Below, piece after piece: positions 35,573 to 44,073 of a stretch of DNA of 60,398 bases. The first letter of the stretch is position 1, and every line of letters starts with the position of its first letter. The notes below the pieces were generated by a model. It ran no database searches. It was not told the DNA's origin and was given only the letters and a program-made list of their open reading frames with translations. Origin of the DNA: an uncultured Clostridia bacterium (GTDB lineage: Bacteria > Bacillota > Clostridia > Oscillospirales > Ruminococcaceae); assembly GCA_947631455.1 (NCBI GenBank), contig CANRLH010000010.1, positions 1 to 60,398 of the forward strand, given 5' to 3'. A program made the translations under genes and the position numbers.

Positions 35573-36054
35573 GTAACACTAATCTGGAAGATGTCTTAAA
35601 TAAATTAGATTTTTTGCGCGGTCGCGTTGATAACTCCTACATCCGCAGTTGTAACCTCGCCGTCGCCTGTTACTTCAGCTACATCAAAGTCATATCCCTC
35701 AAGTGCTGATACTTCTCTTGCGTGTGAGTTTGCCATTCCTACGTCTGCCGTGGTTATCTCTCCGTCGCCGTTTACATCGCCGTAAAGGTGGATCTCTGCC
35801 TCAAGCGTTACGCTGCCGCCTGCTACCGCTGCGGTATAGCTCCTTGCTGCATAGCCATCTGCTGCGAATGTTACGATATATTCTCCGTCCTCAAGATCTG
35901 ATATCGAATACTCCCCGTTTGCTGCCGTTGCTTCTGCAACTGTCTCGCCGTCTGCTGTTGCTACGGTTACTGTTACCTCAGCGTCAGCTCCCGGTGTTTT
36001 GATCGTTCCCTCAATAGCTCCTAAAACCGGAACCTCGATCGGAACAAGTGCCTT
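35573..36054 (-). repeat. Near-identical 482-bp repeat, copy 2
   Basis: Second copy of the block at 30809-31290, offset by 4,764 bp. It covers the end of dockerin gene 2 and its immediate 3' region. Confidence 0.9.
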
Positions 36055-38451
36055 GATAGCGGCCTCAATTGCATCCTTTGCTGCTGTTATTTCTGCAACT
36101 GTTGCCTTATCTGTCAACGCCTTTGCTGCATCTACTGCCTTGGTAAGCTCTGCGTAGCTCTCTGCTGTGTAAGCAGCTGCATCAACAGCCCCTGCCTTTG
36201 CAATTGCTGCGTCTAATTGCTCCTTAGCTGCTGTAACATCAGTGATCGTCTTCAGGATCTTACCGTTTGCATCCAGAAATTCTATCTTGGTAATTGCGAA
36301 TACATAATCCTTTGAGGTGTTATATCCGAAAGTATAACCTATTATGTTATATTTTTCTCCGGCCTCAATCGGACTGTTAAGGTTAAGAATTGCTGTACAG
36401 CCCTTTTCACCAAGGTTTTCCTCTGTTGCTGTTCCTCTTACCTCAGTATCGCTTTTTGTTGTGCCTACGTTAACTGTATAGTTTACATTAAAGTACCTAT
36501 TGAATGATGTATCGTCTGCGCAGTCAAATGTCAATCTGATTTGTGTTGCGCCTACCATAGCGTCATCTGTAGTTCCACTGTAAAACGGTGTCTCTGTCCA
36601 GGTGTGGTAAATATAACCAAGCGGTCCGCCTGCCGGAATGATATCCTGATCTACTTTAAGACCTTCTACCGCTGCCTTAAGATTTGCGGTAGCTGTCTCG
36701 ATCTGCTCAACAGTTGAACTCATAGTTATCTTCCTAGCCGCATCTAATGCATCCTTAAATGTCTTATAGGTGTCAGCAGTATAGATATCTGCGTCACGTG
36801 CCTCTGCGTCTGATATTGCCTGCTGCAGCTCGTTATACAATGCCTCTTTATCTACCTTTACAAGTCTTTCGATGCAGGTGGTAATGTTACCTGCAGCATT
36901 AATAATCGTAGCTTGATATTTTACGCTTTCTCTATCCGCCAGAATAGAAGTTGCTGTCTCATAAGCTTCTTTCAAAGCATTAAGCGTGCTGGAAGTATAT
37001 GTTTCTGATGCCTGCGGATCTTCTACAATAGGCTTTGCTTTTTTAACTGCCTCTTCTAGTGCTGAAAAATCAAACTCTGTTTTCTCCACAAGTTTTTCGA
37101 AAGCAGCTTCAATATCTGCAATTGCTTTAACCGCTTCGGCTTCGGTGAGAGCGTCTTGTCCTTTATTATATATTTCTTCAAACGCATCACGTGCCTGCTT
37201 GAAAACTTCATATGACTCGGGTGTGTATTCGGTGTCAGTGGTATTGATAGCTTTATTATGAGCATTGTTCAGTTTCAGCCATGTTTCCTGTGTAACCATA
37301 TCAGCTTTATTAACAAGACCGGTTATAGCGTTTTCAATAGCTTCTGTCGCTGCATCTACTGTTTCCTGTGTAGCAGTCCAAGCATCAACAGAATTTGCTG
37401 TCAGAGCCTTACCTGCATCTACTGCTTGTGTAAGATTTCTAAGTGAACCTGTTGAATATACATCTGTTTGTGTGGTATATGTTCCGGCTTTTTCTATTGC
37501 CTCCTGCAGTTTTTTGATATCCGCTACTCTGTTTACATGCACCTCTAATGGGTCTGACATAGCGCCCATATATGTATCCGTTGCATCAACAAAAGCTCTG
37601 AAATAGTATGTGCCAGCAGCTATATCGTTTGCAGTATAACCGCCTCTTCCACCATATTCTGTCACGCAATCTACATCCGTAAACATCTTAATTGTAACTT
37701 TTGCGTCTTCAACTGGTGAATCATTTACTTTTACAGTTGCTGATGGCTTGAATCCGCCCTCGGTTCCATATGTGATATCTTCACAAGTGAGCGTTACTAC
37801 AGCTGTAGGTAAGCTGCTTTCCATTACCTCGATTTTGTCTGCGGTTACCGGATAAGAACCGCTTGCCGTACCGTCTATTATCTGCTGTTTTACCGTTTCA
37901 CTCATTACATGGATTTTAGTGCCCTCGTTCTCAACAAAAGTTCGAAATGTACCAGCACCCGTCATACCACCATCAAAAGTAACTCTACTTGCATAGATAT
38001 ATATATCTTTTAATGTATTTGAACAATCCCTAAAAGTATAAGATCCAGCTTTTAATTCCCCTTTATTAGTATACTCAATTTTTTCTAATGCGTTTAAATA
38101 TCTAAACGCTCTTGTACCACCAAAGAGTGAAGAATTAGTTTTTATTGACTTTATGGTATTATTACCTGAAGAATTTGCAGACAAATCGTCAATATTAACA
38201 TTTGCTTTGCCATTAGCGCCGTCATCAAATGTATCGGGTAATATCAGCTCACCGTTACTAAGCTTTGAGAAATCCGCACCAGTTTTTAATGTTGCCATAT
38301 ATTCTCCGGGTGTAAAGATATACGGATTATAACTATAAGTGAAATACTCGTCCTCAGTTGCTGCCGATGCCGTGATCGTCAACGCCCCTGTCAACGATGT
38401 GACTGCCATTGCCGCAGCAAGAATGCCGCTTAAAAGTTTTTTAACTTTCAT
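35605..38451 (-). CDS. Secreted multidomain protein with FIVAR repeats and C-terminal dockerin (copy 2)
   Basis: 948 residues from the ATG at 38451 (an ATG two codons earlier is also possible). The signal peptide is nearly the same as in copy 1 (SLTGALTITASAA). Domain order also matches: a leucine-rich-like part to about 210, an Ig-like part (CEDITYGTEGGFKPSATV is shared word for word), FIVAR repeats, a beta-rich domain near 640-770, FIVAR, a regulatory-like beta domain and the dockerin. The middle differs much from copy 1 while the last 150 residues are almost identical, which points to gene conversion. Probably attaches to a cohesin-bearing surface protein; the target of the N-terminal part is unknown. 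Confidence 0.85.
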   Translation of the reverse strand: MKVKKLLSGILAAAMAVTSLTGALTITASAATEDEYFTYSYNPYIFTPGEYMATLKTGADFSKLSNGELILPDTFDDGANGKANVNIDDLSANSSGNNTIKSIKTNSSLFGGTRAFRYLNALEKIEYTNKGELKAGSYTFRDCSNTLKDIYIYASRVTFDGGMTGAGTFRTFVENEGTKIHVMSETVKQQIIDGTASGSYPVTADKIEVMESSLPTAVVTLTCEDITYGTEGGFKPSATVKVNDSPVEDAKVTIKMFTDVDCVTEYGGRGGYTANDIAAGTYYFRAFVDATDTYMGAMSDPLEVHVNRVADIKKLQEAIEKAGTYTTQTDVYSTGSLRNLTQAVDAGKALTANSVDAWTATQETVDAATEAIENAITGLVNKADMVTQETWLKLNNAHNKAINTTDTEYTPESYEVFKQARDAFEEIYNKGQDALTEAEAVKAIADIEAAFEKLVEKTEFDFSALEEAVKKAKPIVEDPQASETYTSSTLNALKEAYETATSILADRESVKYQATIINAAGNITTCIERLVKVDKEALYNELQQAISDAEARDADIYTADTYKTFKDALDAARKITMSSTVEQIETATANLKAAVEGLKVDQDIIPAGGPLGYIYHTWTETPFYSGTTDDAMVGATQIRLTFDCADDTSFNRYFNVNYTVNVGTTKSDTEVRGTATEENLGEKGCTAILNLNSPIEAGEKYNIIGYTFGYNTSKDYVFAITKIEFLDANGKILKTITDVTAAKEQLDAAIAKAGAVDAAAYTAESYAELTKAVDAAKALTDKATVAEITAAKDAIEAAIKALVPIEVPVLGAIEGTIKTPGADAEVTVTVATADGETVAEATAANGEYSISDLEDGEYIVTFAADGYAARSYTAAVAGGSVTLEAEIHLYGDVNGDGEITTADVGMANSHAREVSALEGYDFDVAEVTGDGEVTTADVGVINATAQKI

Positions 38452-38470
38452 GTTCATAAACCTTCCTTTC

Positions 38471-38620
38471 AAAGTTACGCATTTTAAATTAAGTTACGCA
38501 TTTAACCTAATTTTTTGATCTTCCTCTAGTTGTTACCCATTACATTAAGCTACGCATCTTACCTTAAGTTACACATCCTACTTAAGCTACACATCCAAAT
38601 AAAAAATACATCCTCCCTTC
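38471..38620 (-). repeat. Degenerate tandem repeat array in the leader of dockerin gene 2
   Basis: Six to seven imperfect copies of a 14- to 17-base unit, RGATGYGTARCTTAA on the coding strand, fill the leader between the promoter and the gene. The same GGATGTGTAA word is the ribosome-site region of dockerin gene 1. They are too degenerate and too short for CRISPR repeats. Confidence 0.65.
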
Positions 38621-38666
38621 TCGAAAATAAGAATTTCGACTTTTTTCGCATCATAGCTTTAAATGT

Positions 38667-38701
38667 AATACCATTATACCTCAAATGAGTGGTATTGTCA
38701 A
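38667..38701. promoter_or_regulatory. Promoter of dockerin gene 2 with overlapping 7-bp dyad
   Basis: On the minus strand TTGACA (38696-38701), 17 bp and TATAAT (38673-38678). An inverted repeat AATACCA/TGGTATT (38667-38673 and 38690-38696) brackets the core promoter, so a bound protein would block RNA polymerase. The leader is about 215 nt long. Confidence 0.75.
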
Positions 38702-38772
38702 TACATCTGGGTAATATATTTTCAAATAAAAATGATTTATAATAGAAATATATGTGATTGGAGGTATAGACC

Positions 38773-39069
38773 ATGGATGTTTTGGCAAAAATAAAACGTC
38801 TTATGCGTGAGCGCAGATGGACAGAATATAAGCTTGCGAAAGAAAGCAATTTGTCACAATCCACCATATCGAATTTATTTTTACGCAACACTCTACCTAC
38901 CATACCAACACTTGAAGCGATATGCAATGCTTTTAACATGACCCTGTCGGAATTTTTCATGGATGAGCAGGAAAAGACAGAACAAACTCTTATAACCACA
39001 AAGCTAAACAGATTAAACAAAGACCAGAAAAAGCTTATAATATCGGTAATAGACAATATAGCAAAATAA
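38773..39069 (+). CDS. XRE-family regulator (paired with dockerin gene 2)
   Basis: 98 residues with GGAGG before the ATG. The helix-turn-helix covers IKRLMRERRWTEYKLAKESN and LSQSTISNLFLRNTLPTIPT. A short helical C-terminus (LNKDQKKLIISVIDNIAK) follows an acidic linker. It is a divergent neighbour of dockerin gene 2 and a paralog of the regulator at 34082; their recognition helices differ, in step with the different dyads in the two promoters. Confidence 0.88.
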   Translation: MDVLAKIKRLMRERRWTEYKLAKESNLSQSTISNLFLRNTLPTIPTLEAICNAFNMTLSEFFMDEQEKTEQTLITTKLNRLNKDQKKLIISVIDNIAK

Positions 39070-39093
39070 AGCCTGCGTAAATCATGCAGGCTT
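39069..39093 (+). terminator. Terminator of XRE gene 2
   Basis: AAGCCTGC/GCAGGCTT stem with a 9-base loop right at the stop codon, followed by TAATTAT. Confidence 0.65.
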
Positions 39094-39102
39094 TAATTAT
39101 GC

Positions 39103-39143
39103 AAAAAGCCGGGAAGGTACACTGAACTGCACCTTCTCGGCTT
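39103..39143 (-). terminator. Terminator of the HtrA gene
   Basis: On the minus strand a 13-bp stem with one mismatch (AAGCCGAGAAGGT with ACCTTCCCGGCTT) followed by TTT. Confidence 0.75.
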
Positions 39144-39164
39144 ATATAAATATATGACGATCAT

Positions 39165-40628
39165 TTAAAACCCGAACATATCAAAAATGCTTGTGGTGGG
39201 CTGTGTCTGAGGTTCGGTCTGCTCCTGGGTGGCCTCGCCCAGAGTAGCCTTTACGTCGGTCCGCTGACCGTTTCTGTAAAGAGAAATTGTAACGGTATCT
39301 CCGGCGGTGTGCTCATTTTTAATATCGTTGAATTCATCTATTGACGTAATGAGCGTACCCTCAATTCCGACTATAATATCCCCGACCTTGATGCCTGCGG
39401 CCTCTGCGGCAGAACCGCTTTCGACCTGCTCGACTCTGAATCCCTGGGGTATTCCGTAATACTCCGAGTAAAAAGATGATATATTATTTCCTGAAATTCC
39501 CAAAAGCGGTCTGCCTTTAACGTACCCGTATTGAAGCAGGTCGTTGATTATAGGCATAGCGTCGTCGATCGGTATAGCGAAACCAAGGTTAGAAGCAACA
39601 GCGGAATTCACCTTAGCCGAAGTAATACCTATCACCTGACCGTAAGCATTTATCAGCGCGCCGCCGGAATTTCCGTTGTTTATGGCGGCGTCGGTCTGAA
39701 TAAGGTTAAACTTTTTATCCTCAATAGTCAGCTCTCTGTTGAGTGCGGAAATAATGCCGGAAGTGACCGATCCCGCGAGGTTCATGCTGATAGGGTTGCC
39801 GATAGCGATAGCAGCCTCGCCGACCTGAAGCTCTGAAGATTTTCCGAACTCAGCGGCGGTAAGACCGGTCTTGTTGATTTTGACTACGGCGAGGTCGGTC
39901 TGAACATCTATTCCTACAAGCTCAGCCTTGATGCCGTTTTCGGGGTCATCGGTGAACACCACCGTTATATCGGTAGCGCTGCTGACAACATGAGCGTTAG
40001 TTATGACATAGCCGTCCTCGCTCATAATGACGCCGGTACCCATAACGCCCGCGCCGCCTGAAGTAATGCACGTAATACCCACGACTGAGTCTGAAACCTT
40101 CTCAACTATCTGCGGAATAGTCAAGGCGTCTTCAGGAGCGGATAGCTGATATATGGTAGGAAGATCCTTGTTTGGTTTTTTCACTGCATCGGCTTCGGTC
40201 GTATCCTGATCCTTCTTGCCTGTGTTTGTGTGCTGGCTGTTTGAGTTGAATGTTCCGACATTGCCCGTAGTGATCAGATTATAGCCAAGCACACCGGTAG
40301 CAATTATTGCCGCCGCGCACAAAACCGATATTACAGCCGTCAATACGGTTTTGCGTTTTTTGCGTTTTTTATCGGCATTCGGGTCATAAGACATTCTGTT
40401 GACTCCGTAAGAGGGATAGCTGTTATAATAAGTGTTCTGCGATCCCTGGGTGGACTGCTGCTCGTTTACAACATAAGCCGAGCTGTAGCCGTTTTCCCTG
40501 TTATTTTCCTGATGCTGGCCGCCTGAAAAGTCCTGCTGCCGGAAATCTCCGTTTTGCAGTCCGGCTTTTTCGCCATTACCGAGGTTGTTTTCATCAAAGT
40601 TTTGGATGTTATTTTCATCATTTATCAT
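39165..40628 (-). CDS. htrA: HtrA/DegP-type membrane serine protease
   Basis: 487 residues. Residues 1-80 are a Gln/Asn-rich cytoplasmic part, a basic DKKRKKRKT stretch and one membrane span near 93-117 follow, then a Thr/Lys linker. The trypsin-like domain has the triad His in ITNAHVV, Asp in TDLAVVKI and Ser in NNGNSGGAL. A PDZ domain (GFRVEQVESGSAAEAAGIKV) lies near 395-465. Such proteases face outward and degrade misfolded exported proteins. Fits a cell that secretes many large surface proteins. Ends in a PQTQPTTSIFDMFGF tail. Confidence 0.94.
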   Translation of the reverse strand: MINDENNIQNFDENNLGNGEKAGLQNGDFRQQDFSGGQHQENNRENGYSSAYVVNEQQSTQGSQNTYYNSYPSYGVNRMSYDPNADKKRKKRKTVLTAVISVLCAAAIIATGVLGYNLITTGNVGTFNSNSQHTNTGKKDQDTTEADAVKKPNKDLPTIYQLSAPEDALTIPQIVEKVSDSVVGITCITSGGAGVMGTGVIMSEDGYVITNAHVVSSATDITVVFTDDPENGIKAELVGIDVQTDLAVVKINKTGLTAAEFGKSSELQVGEAAIAIGNPISMNLAGSVTSGIISALNRELTIEDKKFNLIQTDAAINNGNSGGALINAYGQVIGITSAKVNSAVASNLGFAIPIDDAMPIINDLLQYGYVKGRPLLGISGNNISSFYSEYYGIPQGFRVEQVESGSAAEAAGIKVGDIIVGIEGTLITSIDEFNDIKNEHTAGDTVTISLYRNGQRTDVKATLGEATQEQTEPQTQPTTSIFDMFGF

Positions 40629-40875
40629 ATAAAATACCTCCTCAAATTTTGCTATGTTTTGATTTACTAAATATAATTATACCTTCATTTGTGAAAACCG
40701 TATGATAAAAATGTAACAAAAAGGCAAATGTGCTGTGGAAAATGAGAGAAAAACTTACATTGTGAACTTTTTCTGCTCTTGAATTATTCTGCATTTCGTG
40801 ATACTATAATAAATAGTGTGCGGGTGATATATGCGCTTATTTTCCGCACGGTAAATACGAAAAGGATGATGCTAT

Positions 40876-41478
40876 ATGATGAACATAACCTACGTACTTG
40901 ACGGAAAGCTTTATCTTAACATCACGAACAAATGCCCGTGCGCCTGCACTTTCTGCATAAGAAAAAACGGCGACGGCGCTTACGGCTCTGACTCTTTGTG
41001 GCTTGAGCACCAGCCCTCAGAGAAAGAGGTTATAGATGCTCTGTCAAGGGAAAATCTTAACAAGTATGATGAAATAATTTTCTGCGGCTTCGGAGAGCCA
41101 ACCTCAGAGCTTGAGCTTTTAAAGTCGGCAGCCAAGTTTATCCGCTCAAGGACCAATGCCAGAATAAGGATAAACACAAACGGACTGTCCGACCTTATAA
41201 ACGGAAGGGAAACCGCAAGCGAGCTCAAGGGGCTTTTTGACACGGTATCCATTTCGCTTAACGGATCTGACGCAAAGGAATACTGCCGTGTAACGCAGCC
41301 GAAGTTCGGCGAAGAAGCATTTTACAGTATGCTTGATTTTGCAAAAAAAGCAAAGGAGATTTTCCCTGAGGTTATACTCACAGTTGTAGACGTCATAAGC
41401 GAAGAAGAGATCGAAAAATGCCGAAAGCTCTGTGAAAAAATCGGAATACCCCTGAGGGTGAGGGAATACGCTGATTAG
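40876..41478 (+). CDS. Radical SAM protein of the TatD-associated type
   Basis: 200 residues, short for a radical SAM enzyme. The iron-sulfur motif CxxxCxxC is at CPCACTFC near residue 18-25, followed by IIFCGFGEPTSEL (the GGE-like SAM contact) and RINTNGLSDL. It matches the compact family usually found beside tatD nuclease genes, but tatD is not here. The substrate is unknown. It stands alone with AAAGGATGATG before the start; two successive ATGs are possible. Confidence 0.85.
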   Translation: MMNITYVLDGKLYLNITNKCPCACTFCIRKNGDGAYGSDSLWLEHQPSEKEVIDALSRENLNKYDEIIFCGFGEPTSELELLKSAAKFIRSRTNARIRINTNGLSDLINGRETASELKGLFDTVSISLNGSDAKEYCRVTQPKFGEEAFYSMLDFAKKAKEIFPEVILTVVDVISEEEIEKCRKLCEKIGIPLRVREYAD

Positions 41479-41488
41479 CAGTTTTTTC

Positions 41489-41517
41489 TTGCAATGAGCA
41501 CATAAATATGCTACAAT
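41489..41517 (+). promoter_or_regulatory. Promoter of the MraY-like/pssA/psd/pullulanase operon
   Basis: TTGCAA (41489-41494), 17 bp and TACAAT (41512-41517), 51 bp before the first gene. Confidence 0.65.
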
Positions 41518-41567
41518 ATTTAGTATGATAGCATAAGGCATAAAAATACCTTTGGGGAGGACACAAA

Positions 41568-42545
41568 ATGCTCAAAAACATTATTCCCGCAGCATATGAG
41601 GGCATATATTACGGACTTTTTATGCTTTCGGGATTTTTGATACCGTTTTTCACACTCAGAATATTTAAAAACGTACTGCCCCGTGACAAGGGCAGAGAAT
41701 TTGCCTTAAACGGAAAGCTGTCAGAGGGTAAGCCGCGCGGAGCAGGGCTTTTAATGATCACGTCACTTGTCGTTGTCGTGGCGCTTTTCGTGCCGATGAC
41801 GCTTGAGCTTATAATATACCTCGGGTTTATTTATATTGAGATGATGAGCGGATATCTTGACGACAGCGCCACCGCCTCGTGGGGGAGGCTGAAAAAGGGG
41901 CTTATTGACCTCATTGTCTCGGTGGGAATTTCCACAGCATACTGTCTGTATAATTCAGGCAAGCTTAACCTGATGCTGTTCGGCGTTTCATTTGAATTGC
42001 CGATAGCGGTTTATATAGTTCTTGCAACCGCGCTTGTGTGGGGAGCGATAAATGTCACTAACTGCTCAGACGGCGTAGACGGCCTTTGCGGAAGCCTTAG
42101 TATCATCTCGCTTGCAACGGTATTTGTTCTGATGCTCAATATGGACACAAACGATGAGTTTAAGCTTATAATACTGTCGGCGATATTGATGCTTGCAGCG
42201 TACCTGTGGTACAACACATCGCCCAGCCTTATGCTTATGGGAGACGCGGGCTCACGGGCAATAGGCGTGCTTATAGCGATAAGCGCAATGAAGCTTGGTG
42301 ACCCGATACTGTTTATTTTCTTTGCGTTTATGCTTATAATCGACGGAGGTCTGAGCCTTCTTAAAATATCCTGCATAAAGTTTTTAAAGATGGAGGGCTT
42401 TATGAAGAGCATCAGAACGCCGATACACGATCACATGAGAAAGAACAGAGGATACAGCGACACACAGGTCGTGGTACGCTTTTCGATCATACAGGGAATC
42501 ATTTCCCTTGCGCTGATAGGTTTTTCGCTTGGCGTTACACATTGA
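41568..42545 (+). CDS. MraY/WecA-family phospho-sugar transferase
   Basis: 325 residues, about ten membrane segments. The family motifs are present: YLDDSATASWGRLKKG (the DD pair near residue 102), NVTNCSDGVDGL near 164, LMLMGDAGSRAIG near 222, and PIHDHMRKNRGYSDTQVVVR near the C-terminus in place of the HHH motif of true MraY. It would transfer a phospho-aminosugar to undecaprenyl phosphate. The variant C-terminal motif and the setting outside a cell-wall cluster suggest a MraY-like paralog rather than the essential MraY. GGGGAGG precedes the ATG. Followed 19 bp later by pssA. Confidence 0.82.
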   Translation: MLKNIIPAAYEGIYYGLFMLSGFLIPFFTLRIFKNVLPRDKGREFALNGKLSEGKPRGAGLLMITSLVVVVALFVPMTLELIIYLGFIYIEMMSGYLDDSATASWGRLKKGLIDLIVSVGISTAYCLYNSGKLNLMLFGVSFELPIAVYIVLATALVWGAINVTNCSDGVDGLCGSLSIISLATVFVLMLNMDTNDEFKLIILSAILMLAAYLWYNTSPSLMLMGDAGSRAIGVLIAISAMKLGDPILFIFFAFMLIIDGGLSLLKISCIKFLKMEGFMKSIRTPIHDHMRKNRGYSDTQVVVRFSIIQGIISLALIGFSLGVTH

Positions 42546-42564
42546 CAAAAGGGGAGGATAAGCG

Positions 42565-43209
42565 ATGCTTGGCTTTTACAATTACTCCGTAATACTAACG
42601 TATCTGGGGCTGGCCTCGTCGGTTTTCGGGATCACGCAGGTGATAGAGGTATATAAAGGGCAGGGAAACTATTCGATAGCATTTTTATGTCTGTTGTTAT
42701 CGGGACTGTGCGATCTGTTTGACGGCAGGGTAGCAAGAATGAAAAAGAACCGCACCGACAGGGAAAAGATATTCGGAATACAGATAGACTCTCTGTGCGA
42801 TCTTGTTTGCTTCGGAGTTTTCCCGGGGATACTGGGATACTCATTCGGCTTTAATTACGGTCTGGGGCTGATATCGGCAATAGTAATAGTTCTTGCCGCG
42901 GTAATACGGCTCGGATACTTTAACACGGTCGAGCAGGAACGTCAGCAGGCTACCACCGAAAAGCGGCACGAATACAGAGGTCTGCCGGTGACCACAGTAG
43001 CAATAATCCTGCCCATAATCTATATAGCAAAGGGGCTTGTCGGAAAGGATCTGTTTCCGTTTATATTTCAGGTCTGCCTGATTATAATAGGTCTGTTATT
43101 TTTAATAAAGAAGTTTCGCGTAAGAAAGCCTCAGCTTTTAGGTGTTATTCTGCTTATACTGATAGGCTTTCTTATAGTAATAGGCTTTATGAAAGGACAG
43201 CTAAACTGA
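42565..43209 (+). CDS. pssA: CDP-diacylglycerol-serine O-phosphatidyltransferase
   Basis: 214 residues, a CDP-alcohol phosphatidyltransferase with about six membrane spans. The active-site motif reads DGRVARMKKNRT, then FGIQIDSLCD, with the three to four catalytic Asp; the spacing between AR and G is longer than the classical eight, as in some Firmicute members. It makes phosphatidylserine from CDP-diacylglycerol and serine. One base separates it from psd, which carries out the next step, so the function is well supported by context. Confidence 0.92.
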   Translation: MLGFYNYSVILTYLGLASSVFGITQVIEVYKGQGNYSIAFLCLLLSGLCDLFDGRVARMKKNRTDREKIFGIQIDSLCDLVCFGVFPGILGYSFGFNYGLGLISAIVIVLAAVIRLGYFNTVEQERQQATTEKRHEYRGLPVTTVAIILPIIYIAKGLVGKDLFPFIFQVCLIIIGLLFLIKKFRVRKPQLLGVILLILIGFLIVIGFMKGQLN

Positions 43210-43210
43210 T

Positions 43211-44059
43211 ATGTATATAGATAGAAAAGGGGTAATCCACAAAAACAGCTCATCACAGGACAAGCTATTGAATGTGGTATATTCAAGCGTGTTATTAAGG
43301 CTTCTTATAAAGCCTCTTACACTGCCGATAGTATCTAAAGCGGCAGGAATCGCGCTTGACTCAAGCCTTTCCAGACTTCTTATAAAGCCGTTTATAAGGG
43401 CGAACAAAATAGATATGCGCGACTACGAAAAAAAGCGTTACAAATCTTTTAACGACTTTTTTACTCGTCGTGTGCTTTTAAACAAACGCCCGATACAAAA
43501 AGCAAGGGTCATATCTCCAAGTGATGGCAGAGTAAGCGTATATGAGATAAACGAAAACTCGGTATTCCGCGTAAAAGGCTCTGACTACAGCCTGTTTTCT
43601 CTCACGAGGAGCAGGTCCTTGGAAAAACGCTTTTGCGGCGGCACTGCGGTAATAATTCGCCTTTGTCCTGAGGACTATCACCGATACTGCTATAGCATGT
43701 CCGGAAAAAAATCCTGTAATATAAAGATCCCGGGCTTTTTTCATACGGTAAACCCGGCAGCGTTTGAAAGCGTCAGGGTATTTTCGGAAAACACCCGCGA
43801 ATACTGTCTTATTAAAAACCGATACACCTGTGTATTGCAGATGGAGGTCGGCGCCCTTATGGTGGGAAGGATATCAAACAACGATATTTTTGTTTCGCGC
43901 GTTTTACAGGGAGCAGAAAAGGGATATTTCGAGTTTGGCGGCTCTACAATAATATTGCTGCTTGAAAAGGGAGTGCCGGTGCGCAGCAGCTTTATTGAGA
44001 ACACGCAGCTCGGACTTGAAACGCTCATCAGACAGGGTGAAGCAATAACTGAAGACTAA
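43211..44059 (+). CDS. psd: Phosphatidylserine decarboxylase proenzyme
   Basis: 282 residues. Motifs DYHRYC near 155 and the self-cleavage site FGGST near residue 240, where the bond before Ser is broken to form the pyruvoyl cofactor on the alpha chain. It converts phosphatidylserine to phosphatidylethanolamine at the membrane. The gene lies one base after pssA and 14 bp before the pullulanase, so all three are one operon. Confidence 0.93.
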   Translation: MYIDRKGVIHKNSSSQDKLLNVVYSSVLLRLLIKPLTLPIVSKAAGIALDSSLSRLLIKPFIRANKIDMRDYEKKRYKSFNDFFTRRVLLNKRPIQKARVISPSDGRVSVYEINENSVFRVKGSDYSLFSLTRSRSLEKRFCGGTAVIIRLCPEDYHRYCYSMSGKKSCNIKIPGFFHTVNPAAFESVRVFSENTREYCLIKNRYTCVLQMEVGALMVGRISNNDIFVSRVLQGAEKGYFEFGGSTIILLLEKGVPVRSSFIENTQLGLETLIRQGEAITED

Positions 44060-44073
44060 CGGGAGAGGTTTCA

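Noticed and set aside
38471..38620. CRISPR-like array
   Set aside because: Units are 14-17 bases, strongly diverged and nearly contiguous, with no spacers of constant length and no cas genes.
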